Assembly (NCBI GenBank): GCA_050943215.1
Contig: JBMNOU010000029.1
Coordinates: 1 to 23,368 of the forward strand
Origin: JBMNOU01 sp050943215
Lineage (GTDB): Bacteria > Bacillota > Clostridia > Christensenellales > SZUA-584
Reading direction: 5' to 3'
DNA length: 23,368 nt
Shown here: positions 16,486-23,368 of the stretch, piece after piece
How positions within the stretch are numbered: the stretch's first letter is position 1
Layout: each line of letters opens with the position of its first letter
Notes under the pieces: model-generated
Seen by the model: only the letters and a program-made list of their open reading frames with translations
Told to the model about the DNA's origin: nothing
Databases searched by the model: none
Made by a program: the position numbers and the translations under genes

Positions 16486-16543
16486 CTCTACCTATTATTA
16501 TCTCAAAGTAGAGGAAATTGCAACATCTCTACTGACGGTAGAA
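16486..16543. promoter_or_regulatory. Clustered TCTAC/GTAGA inverted repeats between DegV and XRE genes
   Basis: Four copies of one half-site alternate in orientation: CTCTAC (16486-16491), GTAGAG (16508-16513), CTCTAC (16527-16532) and GTAGAA (16538-16543). The last two form a tight palindrome, TCTAC-TGACG-GTAGA. The location between divergent genes, one of them a DNA-binding regulator, suggests operators for autoregulation. Confidence 0.4.
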
Positions 16544-16571
16544 TTTTAAAATTTGCCAATCTTTAATCAAA

Positions 16572-16600
16572 TTGATTGTTACCTATCAATATGTTATACT
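16572..16600 (+). promoter_or_regulatory. Sigma-A-like promoter of the XRE gene
   Basis: TTGATT (16572-16577) and TATACT (16595-16600) with 17-base spacing, followed by AGGAGG at 16616-16621. Confidence 0.65.
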
Positions 16601-16635
16601 CATAAAAGTTGTATGAGGAGGTCCTTTTAAGCCTT

Positions 16636-17235
16636 ATGGTGGATTTGAAGACTGTTATTGCAACGAATATTACTTATTTGCGCAAATCAATGAATTGGAC
16701 GCAGATAGAACTTGCCCAAAAAATAAATTATTCGGATAAGGCTGTCTCCAAATGGGAACGGGCAGAGTCGATTCCAGATATAATTGTTATAAAAGAAATT
16801 GCTGATTTATTTAATGTTTCGGTGAATTGTTTGTTGGAGGCAAAACATATTGAAAACGAAGGTGGTGTCGGCATCATTCCCAAGCAAATAAAACGTAACC
16901 ACCTCATTATCGCGCTGCTATCCGCTTCGCTCGTGTTTTTGATAGCCACAATCGTATTTGTTTTTTCAGAATTGTTTCAGATTCAACTAAACAAGCCCAT
17001 GTGGATGGTATACATGTATGCCCTTCCGGTTGCGTTCATTGTTTTGCTAGTGTTTAATACTATTTGGGGAAAGCGTATTGTTAATTTTGCCATTATTACA
17101 TTGCTTGTATGGAGTATTCTAATGGCCATTTACTTATCTTTTCATGTGAGTAATATCTGGCTTATCTTTATAATTGGCATCCCGGCGCAAATTATTATAT
17201 TGTTGTTTGCAAAGTTAAAACCTAAACGTAAATGA
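16636..17235 (+). CDS. Membrane-anchored XRE-family regulator
   Basis: A 199-residue protein. Residues 3-66 form a Cro/CI-type helix-turn-helix: LRKSMNWTQIELAQKINYSDKAVSKWER and IPDIIVIKEIADLFNVSVNCLL. After a short linker there are four hydrophobic segments (about residues 88-108, 118-138, 143-163 and 170-190) and a basic tail. Small HTH regulators with such membrane tails are common in Firmicutes and may respond to membrane or envelope signals; the signal here is unknown. The ATG at 16636 is 14 bases after AGGAGG, rather far. A TTG in the same frame at 16609 would add nine residues but lies almost at the predicted transcription start and has no ribosome binding site, so I prefer the ATG. 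Positions 17236-17340 contain nothing I recognise. Confidence 0.82.
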   Translation: MVDLKTVIATNITYLRKSMNWTQIELAQKINYSDKAVSKWERAESIPDIIVIKEIADLFNVSVNCLLEAKHIENEGGVGIIPKQIKRNHLIIALLSASLVFLIATIVFVFSELFQIQLNKPMWMVYMYALPVAFIVLLVFNTIWGKRIVNFAIITLLVWSILMAIYLSFHVSNIWLIFIIGIPAQIIILLFAKLKPKRK

Positions 17236-17362
17236 CTTAAGTATCATTTATGCAAATGGTAAAGTTGAAACGGTTGCCATTACCCTTATATTTATAAAAC
17301 GCAAACCTAACAATTTATCATCTTTACCTTATTTATAACATATTGGCCTGATCATAACAGAA

Positions 17363-17380
17363 CACTCTCTCTGCCAAAAT
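17363..17380 (+). repeat. Right copy of the tRNA-Ser 3'-end repeat (candidate att remnant)
   Basis: CACTCTCTCTGCCAAAAT matches the tRNA-Ser end at 15151-15168 with a single C-to-T change. It lies 2.2 kb from the tRNA, between the XRE gene and the DUF2935 gene. The DNA upstream of it does not resemble a tRNA body, so it is not a second decayed tRNA gene. Confidence 0.45.
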
Positions 17381-17399
17381 ATAGGCCGTGCCACAGCAT

Positions 17400-17437
17400 A
17401 AAAGATCCGCAACAGTCAAGCAGTTGCGGATCTTTTT
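17400..17437. terminator. Strong terminator hairpin at the DUF2935 gene end
   Basis: AAAGATCCGCAAC (17401-17413) and GTTGCGGATCTTT (17423-17435) form a perfect 13-base-pair stem with a nine-base loop. Both flanks give a short T-run on their strand. It begins three bases after the DUF2935 stop codon and mainly serves that minus-strand gene, but may also stop reads from the XRE gene. Confidence 0.88.
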
Positions 17438-17440
17438 ATA

Positions 17441-18355
17441 TCATCCCATTGTTTCATTAAGTACCCTTAGATAATGATTGGCCTCTCTTAATACATGGTC
17501 ACTCAGCAATGGTATTATGATCGACCGTATTTTACACGAGAGAATGCCGTTTGTACCCTGGTCTTTGTAATTTCTTATGTTTTCCGTTGCGTTTTTGCTT
17601 CTCATTGTAACGTCAGTTAATGTTTGCGTTCTGCCTCGTGCCACCTCGGCTTGCCTCATCAGCCTTTCAAACTGAACAGACAAAGCTCTGGCCTGATTCT
17701 TTAACGCTTTTTCGGTTGGGTCAAGCTGTCCGTCAATGAATTCTACATGTTCCCGCATAATGTTATTCCAAAAAGATTCTTCTTCTGCTAGCTCATGCGG
17801 GCCTAATGTTAAATCTCGGGCAATAAGGGTTTCCAGCATCATGATGTAATGGCTGGCTTCCCGAATGAGATGATCAATCATTAGCGGGTAATTTTTTGTG
17901 ATGATATTGCATGCCAAAACATCTTTTCTTATTCTTTCTTTAAATCGCAGTAGCTCTTGAGTTAGCCTGATTGCGTTCTGATTAAGCTGGTCTGCCCCAA
18001 TCTGCATTGTTACGGGAGGCATCAAGGTACCTCCAACATTATATTCTTCTTCCGTTAATTGAATGTCAATCGGTATGCCGGTAAAATATTGTGTCTGTCG
18101 TTCAGCTTCCTGCGTATACCTTGTAAAAAGCTCTCCAGACGACATCACGGTACCGCTCACATAACCCTTCGCCAATTGTATTGTCTGCCGCATCAGTTCG
18201 TCTAACCGGATTCTTAAATTCTCGGCTTCGGTTGCAAGTGGTTTGTCCTTAGGCATGAATCCAAGCTGAAGAAACAGTGCATGTTCTTTCATGATGCGCA
18301 AAAAGAATAAATTAAGTTCGAGCGAATCCTGTATATATAAGCTACTTTGCGCCAC
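17441..18355 (-). CDS. DUF2935 family helical (possibly metal-binding) protein
   Basis: A 304-residue, almost wholly alpha-helical protein made of two similar halves. Each half has an EH motif in its first helix (MKEHALFL, Glu24-His25; MREHVEFI, near residue 205) and an HxxREAxHY motif in its last helix (DHLIREASHYIMML near 168; DHVLREANHYLRVL, 286-299). The repeated Glu and His residues suggest two ferritin-like metal sites; this is inference from the DUF2935 fold. The start is GTG at 18355 with AAAGGAGGT eight bases upstream. It is divergent from the germination operon. The minus-strand upstream region contains CATATGATA, a match to the sigma-K -10 pattern, but I see no fitting -35, so sporulation control is only a possibility. 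Confidence 0.85.
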   Translation of the reverse strand: MAQSSLYIQDSLELNLFFLRIMKEHALFLQLGFMPKDKPLATEAENLRIRLDELMRQTIQLAKGYVSGTVMSSGELFTRYTQEAERQTQYFTGIPIDIQLTEEEYNVGGTLMPPVTMQIGADQLNQNAIRLTQELLRFKERIRKDVLACNIITKNYPLMIDHLIREASHYIMMLETLIARDLTLGPHELAEEESFWNNIMREHVEFIDGQLDPTEKALKNQARALSVQFERLMRQAEVARGRTQTLTDVTMRSKNATENIRNYKDQGTNGILSCKIRSIIIPLLSDHVLREANHYLRVLNETMG

Positions 18356-18544
18356 GAAAAATACCTCCTTTCATATAATTACTTTATCATATGAATCATT
18401 TGTGTTATTTGCCCATCTATAAGCCAGAGCACATTGGATCGTTTGTTTTCGCAAGCCTGTTTTGGCAGCAAAGATTTATATTGGCGAGTATAAATTTGTT
18501 TTTCTAACAAAAACTACAAAATAACCATACTTGAGGAGCTTTTT

Positions 18545-20056
18545 ATGGAAAAAGAGAGGCAGAACAATACCCAAAGCATCAATAATATAGATGCACTGCT
18601 TTCCGGCGAGCTGACTTCAGATAACTTAAAAAAGATTTTTTCTGAAAGCACCGATATTGTAAACAGAAATATCATGATAAAAAATCAATCGGATTTAAGC
18701 ATTACCCTTTTTTACGTTGATGGCATGGCCAATCAGAAGATCATCAACGATAATATTATTTGCCCGCTGACCGCAAGTAAATGGTATGAGAATTGTACAA
18801 CACTCTCTCAGGCTTTTAGCCTTTCTTTGGACGGTGCACTTGATGTTTCATTCATTAAGGGAACACAAAGCACTAAAGAAGCGGTTGAGGCAATCCTTGT
18901 TGGTAATACCATTTTGGTTTTTGACAAGCTAAAAAGCGCAATCATAATGAGTACAATTGGTTTTGACAAAAGGGCCGTTTCCACTGCAATGGAAGAAAAC
19001 ACATATAGATGCGGTAAAGACGGTTTTGTTGAAACGTTGCGTATGAACACAGCTGCACTGCGCAAAAAGATCAAAAATCCTAATCTTTGCATTAAAGAAA
19101 TCACCATTGGAAAACAAAGCAATACACGCATATGCATTGCATATATGCAAAACATATGCAATGAGATGTTTATTGAAGAAATCAAAAAACGTATTGCAAA
19201 AATAAACCAGGATAAAGCCATATCAATAAGGGATATCTATTCTAACGTGGTCAAAGAAAAATATACACCATTTCCAATAGCGACAGTCACCGAAAAACCA
19301 GATGTTTGTTGTATGAGTTTGCTCGAAGGGAAAGTCGCTGTTATCGTTGACGAACTGCCGTACGCTCTGGTTCTTCCGGCGGTCTTCGGCGATTTTTTTC
19401 AGTCTTCTTCGGATTATGGAGACAATTTTCTTGTTGCATCATTTTTTAGGATCATACGGTATATATGCTTTTATGTATCGATTCTTCTGCCTGGCTTTTT
19501 TGTCGCCGTTACGGCTTTTCATCCTGAAATGATCCCTTATAGTTTGGCCATTAAGATTGCAGCTTCAAGGACAGGCACACCATTTAGTATGATCTTGGAA
19601 ATACTAATCATGTCATTCGCTTTTTTTGTGCTGATTCAGGCCAGCCTGCAGCTTAGCCGGGCAATCGGAGCGACCATTTCGATTGTGGGCGGCCTCGTAC
19701 TTGGTCAGGCAGCCATTACCGCCGGTATTGTTTCACCCGCCGTCATTGTAGTGGTTGCCACAGCCGCGATATGCTCCATGGCGATTCCCGACAAAGAAGT
19801 CAACTCGGCGATCTGGCTCTTTCAACTGTTATGTACGCTATGTAGCGCATTTCTGGGTTTAATGGGGGTGGTCCTAACGCTGATAATATTATTTTTTATG
19901 CTCGCAAAGCTCTCACCGCTTGGCGTTCCGTATCTTTCCCCATATACTACGTCAGGTGATCTGCAGCTTGCCGATTCGATTGTCAGGTTTCCCAGTAATT
20001 TGATCAAAAAAAGACCTCTTTACCTCAAGCCCAAAAACAAACGGAGGAAACGCTAG
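18545..20056 (+). CDS. Germination receptor A subunit (GerA family)
   Basis: A 503-residue inner-spore-membrane protein. The soluble N-terminal domain (about 1-245) leads into the family signature PFPIATVTEKPD (252-263) and LLEGKVAVIVDELPYALVLP. The membrane domain, about five helices from residue 295 to 475, follows with a basic C-terminal tail. In the receptor this subunit forms the oligomeric channel that opens in response to nutrients. Two family blocks are altered compared with what I recall: DGTPF is DELPY, and the loop usually reading SREGVPFP is SRTGTPFS (341-348), lacking the glutamate. GAGGAG precedes the ATG. The gerC-type gene starts one base after the stop codon. Expression is expected in the forespore under sigma-G, but I find no convincing promoter match. 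Confidence 0.92.
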   Translation: MEKERQNNTQSINNIDALLSGELTSDNLKKIFSESTDIVNRNIMIKNQSDLSITLFYVDGMANQKIINDNIICPLTASKWYENCTTLSQAFSLSLDGALDVSFIKGTQSTKEAVEAILVGNTILVFDKLKSAIIMSTIGFDKRAVSTAMEENTYRCGKDGFVETLRMNTAALRKKIKNPNLCIKEITIGKQSNTRICIAYMQNICNEMFIEEIKKRIAKINQDKAISIRDIYSNVVKEKYTPFPIATVTEKPDVCCMSLLEGKVAVIVDELPYALVLPAVFGDFFQSSSDYGDNFLVASFFRIIRYICFYVSILLPGFFVAVTAFHPEMIPYSLAIKIAASRTGTPFSMILEILIMSFAFFVLIQASLQLSRAIGATISIVGGLVLGQAAITAGIVSPAVIVVVATAAICSMAIPDKEVNSAIWLFQLLCTLCSAFLGLMGVVLTLIILFFMLAKLSPLGVPYLSPYTTSGDLQLADSIVRFPSNLIKKRPLYLKPKNKRRKR

Positions 20057-20057
20057 C

Positions 20058-21257
20058 ATGAAAAAGGTTTCTTTATTGCTATTGATACTATTTGGTATGC
20101 TTAGCGTACAGGGGTGTTCTTTTCCCGAACAATATCCCATTGAGGATACACAAAACATCCTGGTGGCAGGGCTCGATATTGACGGCGAGAATGTTGTCGT
20201 TACAGCCCTTGTCGATACAATTAAAAGCGGCAAACCCGGCGAAGAAAAAATTGAATATAAGCTATATAAAACAACCGGAAAAACAGTATTCGAAGCAAAA
20301 AGAAATTTTCATACCTATACAGAAAAACGTGTCGCATGGTATCATACAAAATATCTCGTAATCGGCGAACAGGCCGCTAAAGAAGGGCTTGATAGGTTGC
20401 TTAACTATTTTATCGAAGATAACCAGCCAAGGATGCTTTTCCGGCTGATTATCGCAAAAGGAATGACGGCAAATGATTTTCTTCAACAATCAAATATCCA
20501 GCAGGCAAGTCTTGCCGACAACATTGATACATTGTTTGAGGAATCTGCGAGAACAGGAATGTCCCGAGAGATCCATATCATCAATTATGTCTCATTTCAA
20601 GGAATACCTTGGCAAAGTATCTATATTCCCACAATAGAGTTATTGCCAAATCCAGATCAGCAAAAAAGCGCAGGGCCACAGCAAAGCGGACCACAAAGCA
20701 GCGGAGGGCAGCAAAAAAGCCAAACAATGCTAGTCAAATTGGAAGGTTTTGCACTGTTTGACGGAGATAAACTGGCCTGCTGCCTTGATGGCAATTCGGC
20801 AAGGGGATTGAATTTTGTTAACAACGATATCAAAAGCGCAGGTATTAGTATTAAAGACCAAAAAGGCTGTGATGTTGCGCTAGAAATCATGGAAAGCAAA
20901 GCAAAGATCGTGCCAAGTTTTAAGGATCAACTATCCGCCAATATTGATATCAGCGTCAAGGCCAATCTAGTTGAGTATCAAGGAACGATAGATATTTTTG
21001 ACGAAAAAAGTATAAAATACTTAGAACAGCAGCTAAACGTGTTTATACTCAAAGAAATCGAACAGGCTATCCTAACTATGCAAGAAAAACACACCGATAC
21101 AATCTGGATGGGAGACACCTTTTATCATAATAACCCAATAAAATGGCAGGATATAAAAGGCGATTGGAAACAATTATTTACAGACCTTAAAATAACTATC
21201 AAAGTCAGCTCAAATATTATTACGACATATAGACTGACAAATGCTGTAAATCAGTAA
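20058..21257 (+). CDS. Germination receptor C subunit, lipoprotein Ger(x)C family
   Basis: A 399-residue lipoprotein. The signal peptide ends at the lipobox VQGC with lipidated Cys20. Then come the Ger(x)C N-terminal domain (about 25-195), with the LVAGLDID and WYHTKYLVIGEQAAKEGLDRLLNYFIED blocks, and the C-terminal domain (about 225-395) with FALFDGDKLACCLDGNSARGLNFV. Between them (about residues 198-223) is a linker rich in Gln, Ser and Gly, longer and lower in complexity than usual. The lipid anchor holds the protein at the outer face of the inner spore membrane. GGAGG lies just before the stop codon of the A gene, so translation of A and C is coupled. Confidence 0.92.
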   Translation: MKKVSLLLLILFGMLSVQGCSFPEQYPIEDTQNILVAGLDIDGENVVVTALVDTIKSGKPGEEKIEYKLYKTTGKTVFEAKRNFHTYTEKRVAWYHTKYLVIGEQAAKEGLDRLLNYFIEDNQPRMLFRLIIAKGMTANDFLQQSNIQQASLADNIDTLFEESARTGMSREIHIINYVSFQGIPWQSIYIPTIELLPNPDQQKSAGPQQSGPQSSGGQQKSQTMLVKLEGFALFDGDKLACCLDGNSARGLNFVNNDIKSAGISIKDQKGCDVALEIMESKAKIVPSFKDQLSANIDISVKANLVEYQGTIDIFDEKSIKYLEQQLNVFILKEIEQAILTMQEKHTDTIWMGDTFYHNNPIKWQDIKGDWKQLFTDLKITIKVSSNIITTYRLTNAVNQ

Positions 21258-21269
21258 GGGTGGTGTTAT

Positions 21270-21470
21270 ATGATTTATATATTATGCATATTTATTATAA
21301 TTTCTTTTTTTGAAGTGCGTTTTTTAGTTAATAATAAAGAGAAAAAAGAGATGGCCATATACATCATCCTAACAGCCATTGTCATATTTCTTTCCGTATA
21401 TATGATGCTTTTCCCTGATTATATTGGCTTCTCAAAAATGATATTAGATTTATTCCATGCTCAGCATTAG
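21270..21470 (+). CDS. Small two-helix membrane protein, candidate germination receptor D subunit
   Basis: A 66-residue protein with two hydrophobic helices (about residues 2-20 and 29-48) separated by a charged loop, NNKEKKEM. It lies inside the germination operon, 12 bases after the C gene and 11 bases before the B gene, with GGGTGGTG upstream of its ATG. In Bacillus species, small two-helix D subunits (for example GerKD and GerUD) are encoded next to germination receptor operons and modulate receptor function. The size, topology and position fit, but there is too little sequence conservation to prove homology by eye. Confidence 0.72.
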   Translation: MIYILCIFIIISFFEVRFLVNNKEKKEMAIYIILTAIVIFLSVYMMLFPDYIGFSKMILDLFHAQH

Positions 21471-21481
21471 GAGGTTGCGCA

Positions 21482-22570
21482 ATGAACGATACGCAAAACA
21501 AAAAAATTACAATATTGCAGGCACTGCTCATTTATATTATGGCAATCTATTCCCCTGCTATCCGGTATTTAACACGGATAACAAGTATCTATGCGCAGCA
21601 GGCAGCGTGGCTTTCCATTATTGCCAGCATGTTCATTTTTGTGCCGCTTATGTTTATACTTTATAAAGTTACAAAGAAATTTGAAGGCCAGTCACTTCAC
21701 GATATATTCTGCCGTGTTTTTGGAAAACCACTTGGTAAAACCATTTGTATATTTTATATTTTCTGGTTGTTTATATTACTTAGTTTATTGATCCGGTATT
21801 CCGGAGAAAAACTTATTTCTACAGTATTTACAACAACGGATATCAATCTTCTAATGTTTTTGCTTGTCGCCATTGTTGCAATTATGCTAAGATGGGGCAT
21901 ACAAGTACTATCTAGAATGAATAAAATTATATTAGCATTGACAATCGTGCAGTTTGCCATTGTGTTGTTTTTTTTATTCATGCATTTTAAAGTTGAATAC
22001 ATCACGCCGGTTAGCACACTTGATATTAAGCCCGTTGCGCAATCGATGATTTATCCACTGACGATATTTGTCTATATTACTCCATTGTTTATATTCAACG
22101 ATCAGATTCAATACGGCAAAAAAAGCTTTGGGGGATTTGTTTTTACAGCTAGTTTTCTAACCGTCGCGTTGACTTTGCTAATGCTTGCCATGCTTGGCAT
22201 GTTTACTTCTCAGGTAATCGCTAAATTAAACTATCCTATGTATACGGCGGTCGAAAACATCTCAATATTCAGCTCTTCAGCCGGCCTTGAATCGTTGTTT
22301 GTATCTTTTTGGTCAATTACAGAGTATATAACAATTGCTTTTTTCGCCTATTGCGTAACACGATTGATTAAAAACGTTTTTAACTTAAAAAATCAAACTC
22401 CTGTATTAACAGCAATCCTCGGTGCAGGGCTTGTTTTCGCAATTTTTTATAAAGACTCGTTTGAGTTAATAGAGTTCTCCCAGACGATCATTTCTTTTGT
22501 TAATCTTATCTTCGGGCTTGGAATACCATTTATTCTGTTTATCACAGCTAAAGCAAGAAAGCTGCTTTAA
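21482..22570 (+). CDS. Germination receptor B subunit (GerB/spore permease family, APC fold)
   Basis: A 362-residue protein with about ten transmembrane helices, the length and topology of GerB-family proteins, which are APC-superfamily transporter homologues and bind the nutrient germinant. Typical blocks are the start ITILQALLIYIMAIYSPAIRYL, the QAAWLSIIASMFIFVPLMFIL helix and GKPLGKTICIFYIFWLFILLSLLIR. AGGAGG overlaps the stop codon of the small upstream gene and gives good spacing to the ATG. Last gene of the A-C-D-B operon. The germinant cannot be predicted from sequence. Confidence 0.92.
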   Translation: MNDTQNKKITILQALLIYIMAIYSPAIRYLTRITSIYAQQAAWLSIIASMFIFVPLMFILYKVTKKFEGQSLHDIFCRVFGKPLGKTICIFYIFWLFILLSLLIRYSGEKLISTVFTTTDINLLMFLLVAIVAIMLRWGIQVLSRMNKIILALTIVQFAIVLFFLFMHFKVEYITPVSTLDIKPVAQSMIYPLTIFVYITPLFIFNDQIQYGKKSFGGFVFTASFLTVALTLLMLAMLGMFTSQVIAKLNYPMYTAVENISIFSSSAGLESLFVSFWSITEYITIAFFAYCVTRLIKNVFNLKNQTPVLTAILGAGLVFAIFYKDSFELIEFSQTIISFVNLIFGLGIPFILFITAKARKLL

Positions 22571-22573
22571 AAT

Positions 22574-22604
22574 AAAGAATAGAGAAAATACATCTCTATT
22601 CTTT
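22574..22604. terminator. Hairpin terminator between the germination operon and CBS gene
   Basis: A perfect 11-base-pair stem, AAAGAATAGAG (22574-22584) with CTCTATTCTTT (22594-22604), nine-base loop. The convergent genes end on both sides. The stem is AT-rich and the T-run is short, so termination may be partial. Confidence 0.7.
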
Positions 22605-22613
22605 ATAAATATT

Positions 22614-23045
22614 TTATTGTATCTGGTTTGCTGAGGGCTGGGAAATATCTTTTAGAGCATCTTCTGCATCATCCTGAAGTGCCGGCTCTAACGAGATGTC
22701 CCCTAGCGAGACCATCCCGACAAGACTATTTGATTCAACAATTGGCAATCTGCGTATCTGTTTTTCGCTCATAATTCTTGCAGCATCATGTACATTCATT
22801 TCCGGATTTCCTATCGTAATATTAGTTGTCATAATATCGCTGACTTTCTGACTTTTCGTGTTTTGGCCTACCGCGACCGATCGCAATGCTATATCCCTGT
22901 CAGTAATGATACCAACGACTTTTTGGTTTTCACACACAGGAATTGATCCAACATCGTATTGTTTCATGAGTTGTGCAGCCGTTTCAATAGGATCATCTGG
23001 CTTCAGGCTCGCAATTTCTTTTGACATAATTTCTTTAATTTTCAT
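22614..23045 (-). CDS. CBS-domain pair protein
   Basis: A 143-residue protein of two CBS domains (about residues 7-60 and 70-122) and a short acidic tail. Typical signatures are IMSKEIASLKPDDPIETAAQLM, VGSIPVCENQKVVGIITDRDIALR and IRRLPIVESNSLVGMVSLGDIS. Stand-alone CBS pairs usually bind adenine nucleotides (AMP, ATP, SAM or c-di-AMP) and act as energy or second-messenger sensors; the partner here is unknown. GGAGGTGA precedes the ATG at ideal spacing, and a TATAAT stands just upstream of it without a clear -35. It appears monocistronic. Confidence 0.93.
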   Translation of the reverse strand: MKIKEIMSKEIASLKPDDPIETAAQLMKQYDVGSIPVCENQKVVGIITDRDIALRSVAVGQNTKSQKVSDIMTTNITIGNPEMNVHDAARIMSEKQIRRLPIVESNSLVGMVSLGDISLEPALQDDAEDALKDISQPSANQIQ

Positions 23046-23213
23046 ATAATCACCTCCAAATATTATATTCCCCAGTTACATTGTTTTTATTTACACAAAG
23101 CGAAGCATTTTATTAATCGATACCTGCAGTTTTTAATAAGCTGGCAGGCTTGGGTCAAAGTTGTTAATTCCTAAAATCCAAATCAGTAAGTTTACGATGT
23201 AAAACAAAATCAA

Positions 23214-23245
23214 GAAGCCCGCGATGCGTCTTTGCACACGGGCTC
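23214..23245 (-). terminator. Terminator of the rRNA operon
   Basis: On the minus strand, about 35 bases after the 5S end, AGCCCGTGTGC pairs with GCATCGCGGGCT (imperfect in the upper part), followed by a T-rich stretch corresponding to 23199-23212. Confidence 0.7.
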
Positions 23246-23279
23246 CCCGATAATTTATATAAATATTGTAAAATTGAAA

Positions 23280-23368
23280 CCGGCAGCTACCTACTCTCCC
23301 AGGCCGTTTCCAGCCAAGTACCATCGGCGTTTAAGGGCTTAACTTCTGTGTTCGGGATGGGAACAGGT
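23280..23368 (-). rRNA. rrf: 5S rRNA, 3' part (5' end outside the window)
   Basis: Read on the minus strand, the sequence contains the conserved 5S blocks CCCATCCCGAACACAGAAGT, TAAGCCC, GCCGATGGTACTTG and GGGAGAGTAGGTAGCTGCCGG. The molecule ends near 23280, and about 89 of roughly 117 bases are in the window. The rest of an rRNA operon presumably lies to the right. Confidence 0.95.

Noticed and set aside
15165..17362. Intact integrative element at tRNA-Ser
   Set aside because: There is no integrase, excisionase, relaxase or transposase gene between the repeats; at most it is a remnant.
23133..23324. Minus-strand 63-residue ORF with a hydrophobic C-terminal part
   Set aside because: Its first third lies within the 5S rRNA and its middle spans the rRNA operon terminator hairpin; no ribosome binding site is possible there.

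Overview
The window looks like chromosomal DNA of a spore-forming anaerobic member of the Clostridia (Firmicutes). The evidence is a complete GerA/GerC/GerB-type germination receptor operon with a small extra membrane gene, a SipL-type spore morphogenesis protein (SPOCS repeats plus LysM), a YerB-type lipoprotein, a DegV fatty-acid-binding protein, a DUF4080 radical SAM enzyme, strong GGAGG ribosome binding sites and moderate-to-low GC. A tRNA-Ser(UGA) lies in the middle and the 3' end of a 5S rRNA gene closes the window, so an rRNA operon lies just beyond the right edge on the minus strand.

Layout. (1) 130-3070, plus: a tight operon of DUF1638 protein, ASKHA-type corrinoid activation ATPase and DUF998 membrane protein. 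(2) 3122-4168, minus: YerB-like lipoprotein, sharing a bidirectional terminator with operon 1. (3) 4365-6125, plus: B12-binding/radical SAM DUF4080 protein, apparently leaderless. (4) 6313-7821, plus: SipL. (5) 7908-8730, minus: ACT-domain protein and UPF0316 membrane protein. (6) 8888-12287, minus: a two-gene operon of a CrtC/lipocalin-like protein and a PEP-synthase/rifampicin-phosphotransferase-like enzyme, with its own sigma-A promoter and a candidate operator. (7) 12484-14377, minus: PocR-AraC regulator translationally coupled to a methyltransferase corrinoid protein, followed upstream by the decayed C-terminal half of a CobW/P47K-type GTPase. (8) 15035-15210: tRNA-Ser with promoter and terminator. 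(9) 15268-17235: DegV (minus) and a membrane-anchored XRE regulator (plus), bracketed by an imperfect 18-bp repeat of the tRNA-Ser 3' end, possibly an old integration. (10) 17441-18355, minus: DUF2935 protein. (11) 18545-22570, plus: germination receptor operon in the order A-C-D-B. (12) 22614-23045, minus: CBS-pair protein. (13) 23280-23368, minus: 5S rRNA end.

How the parts fit. Regions 1 and 7 hold the accessory parts of a corrinoid-dependent methyl-transfer system: reductive activator, DUF1638, corrinoid carrier, PocR-type sensor and a GTPase remnant. No substrate methyltransferase or methylcobamide:THF methyltransferase is present, so either the catalytic genes lie elsewhere or the system is being lost. 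Regions 4 and 11 are sporulation and germination functions. The most unusual unit is region 6: by memory, its two proteins correspond in the same order to the two halves of a large fused PEP-synthase-like protein of insects and other animals, which suggests they act together on an unknown, perhaps hydrophobic, substrate.
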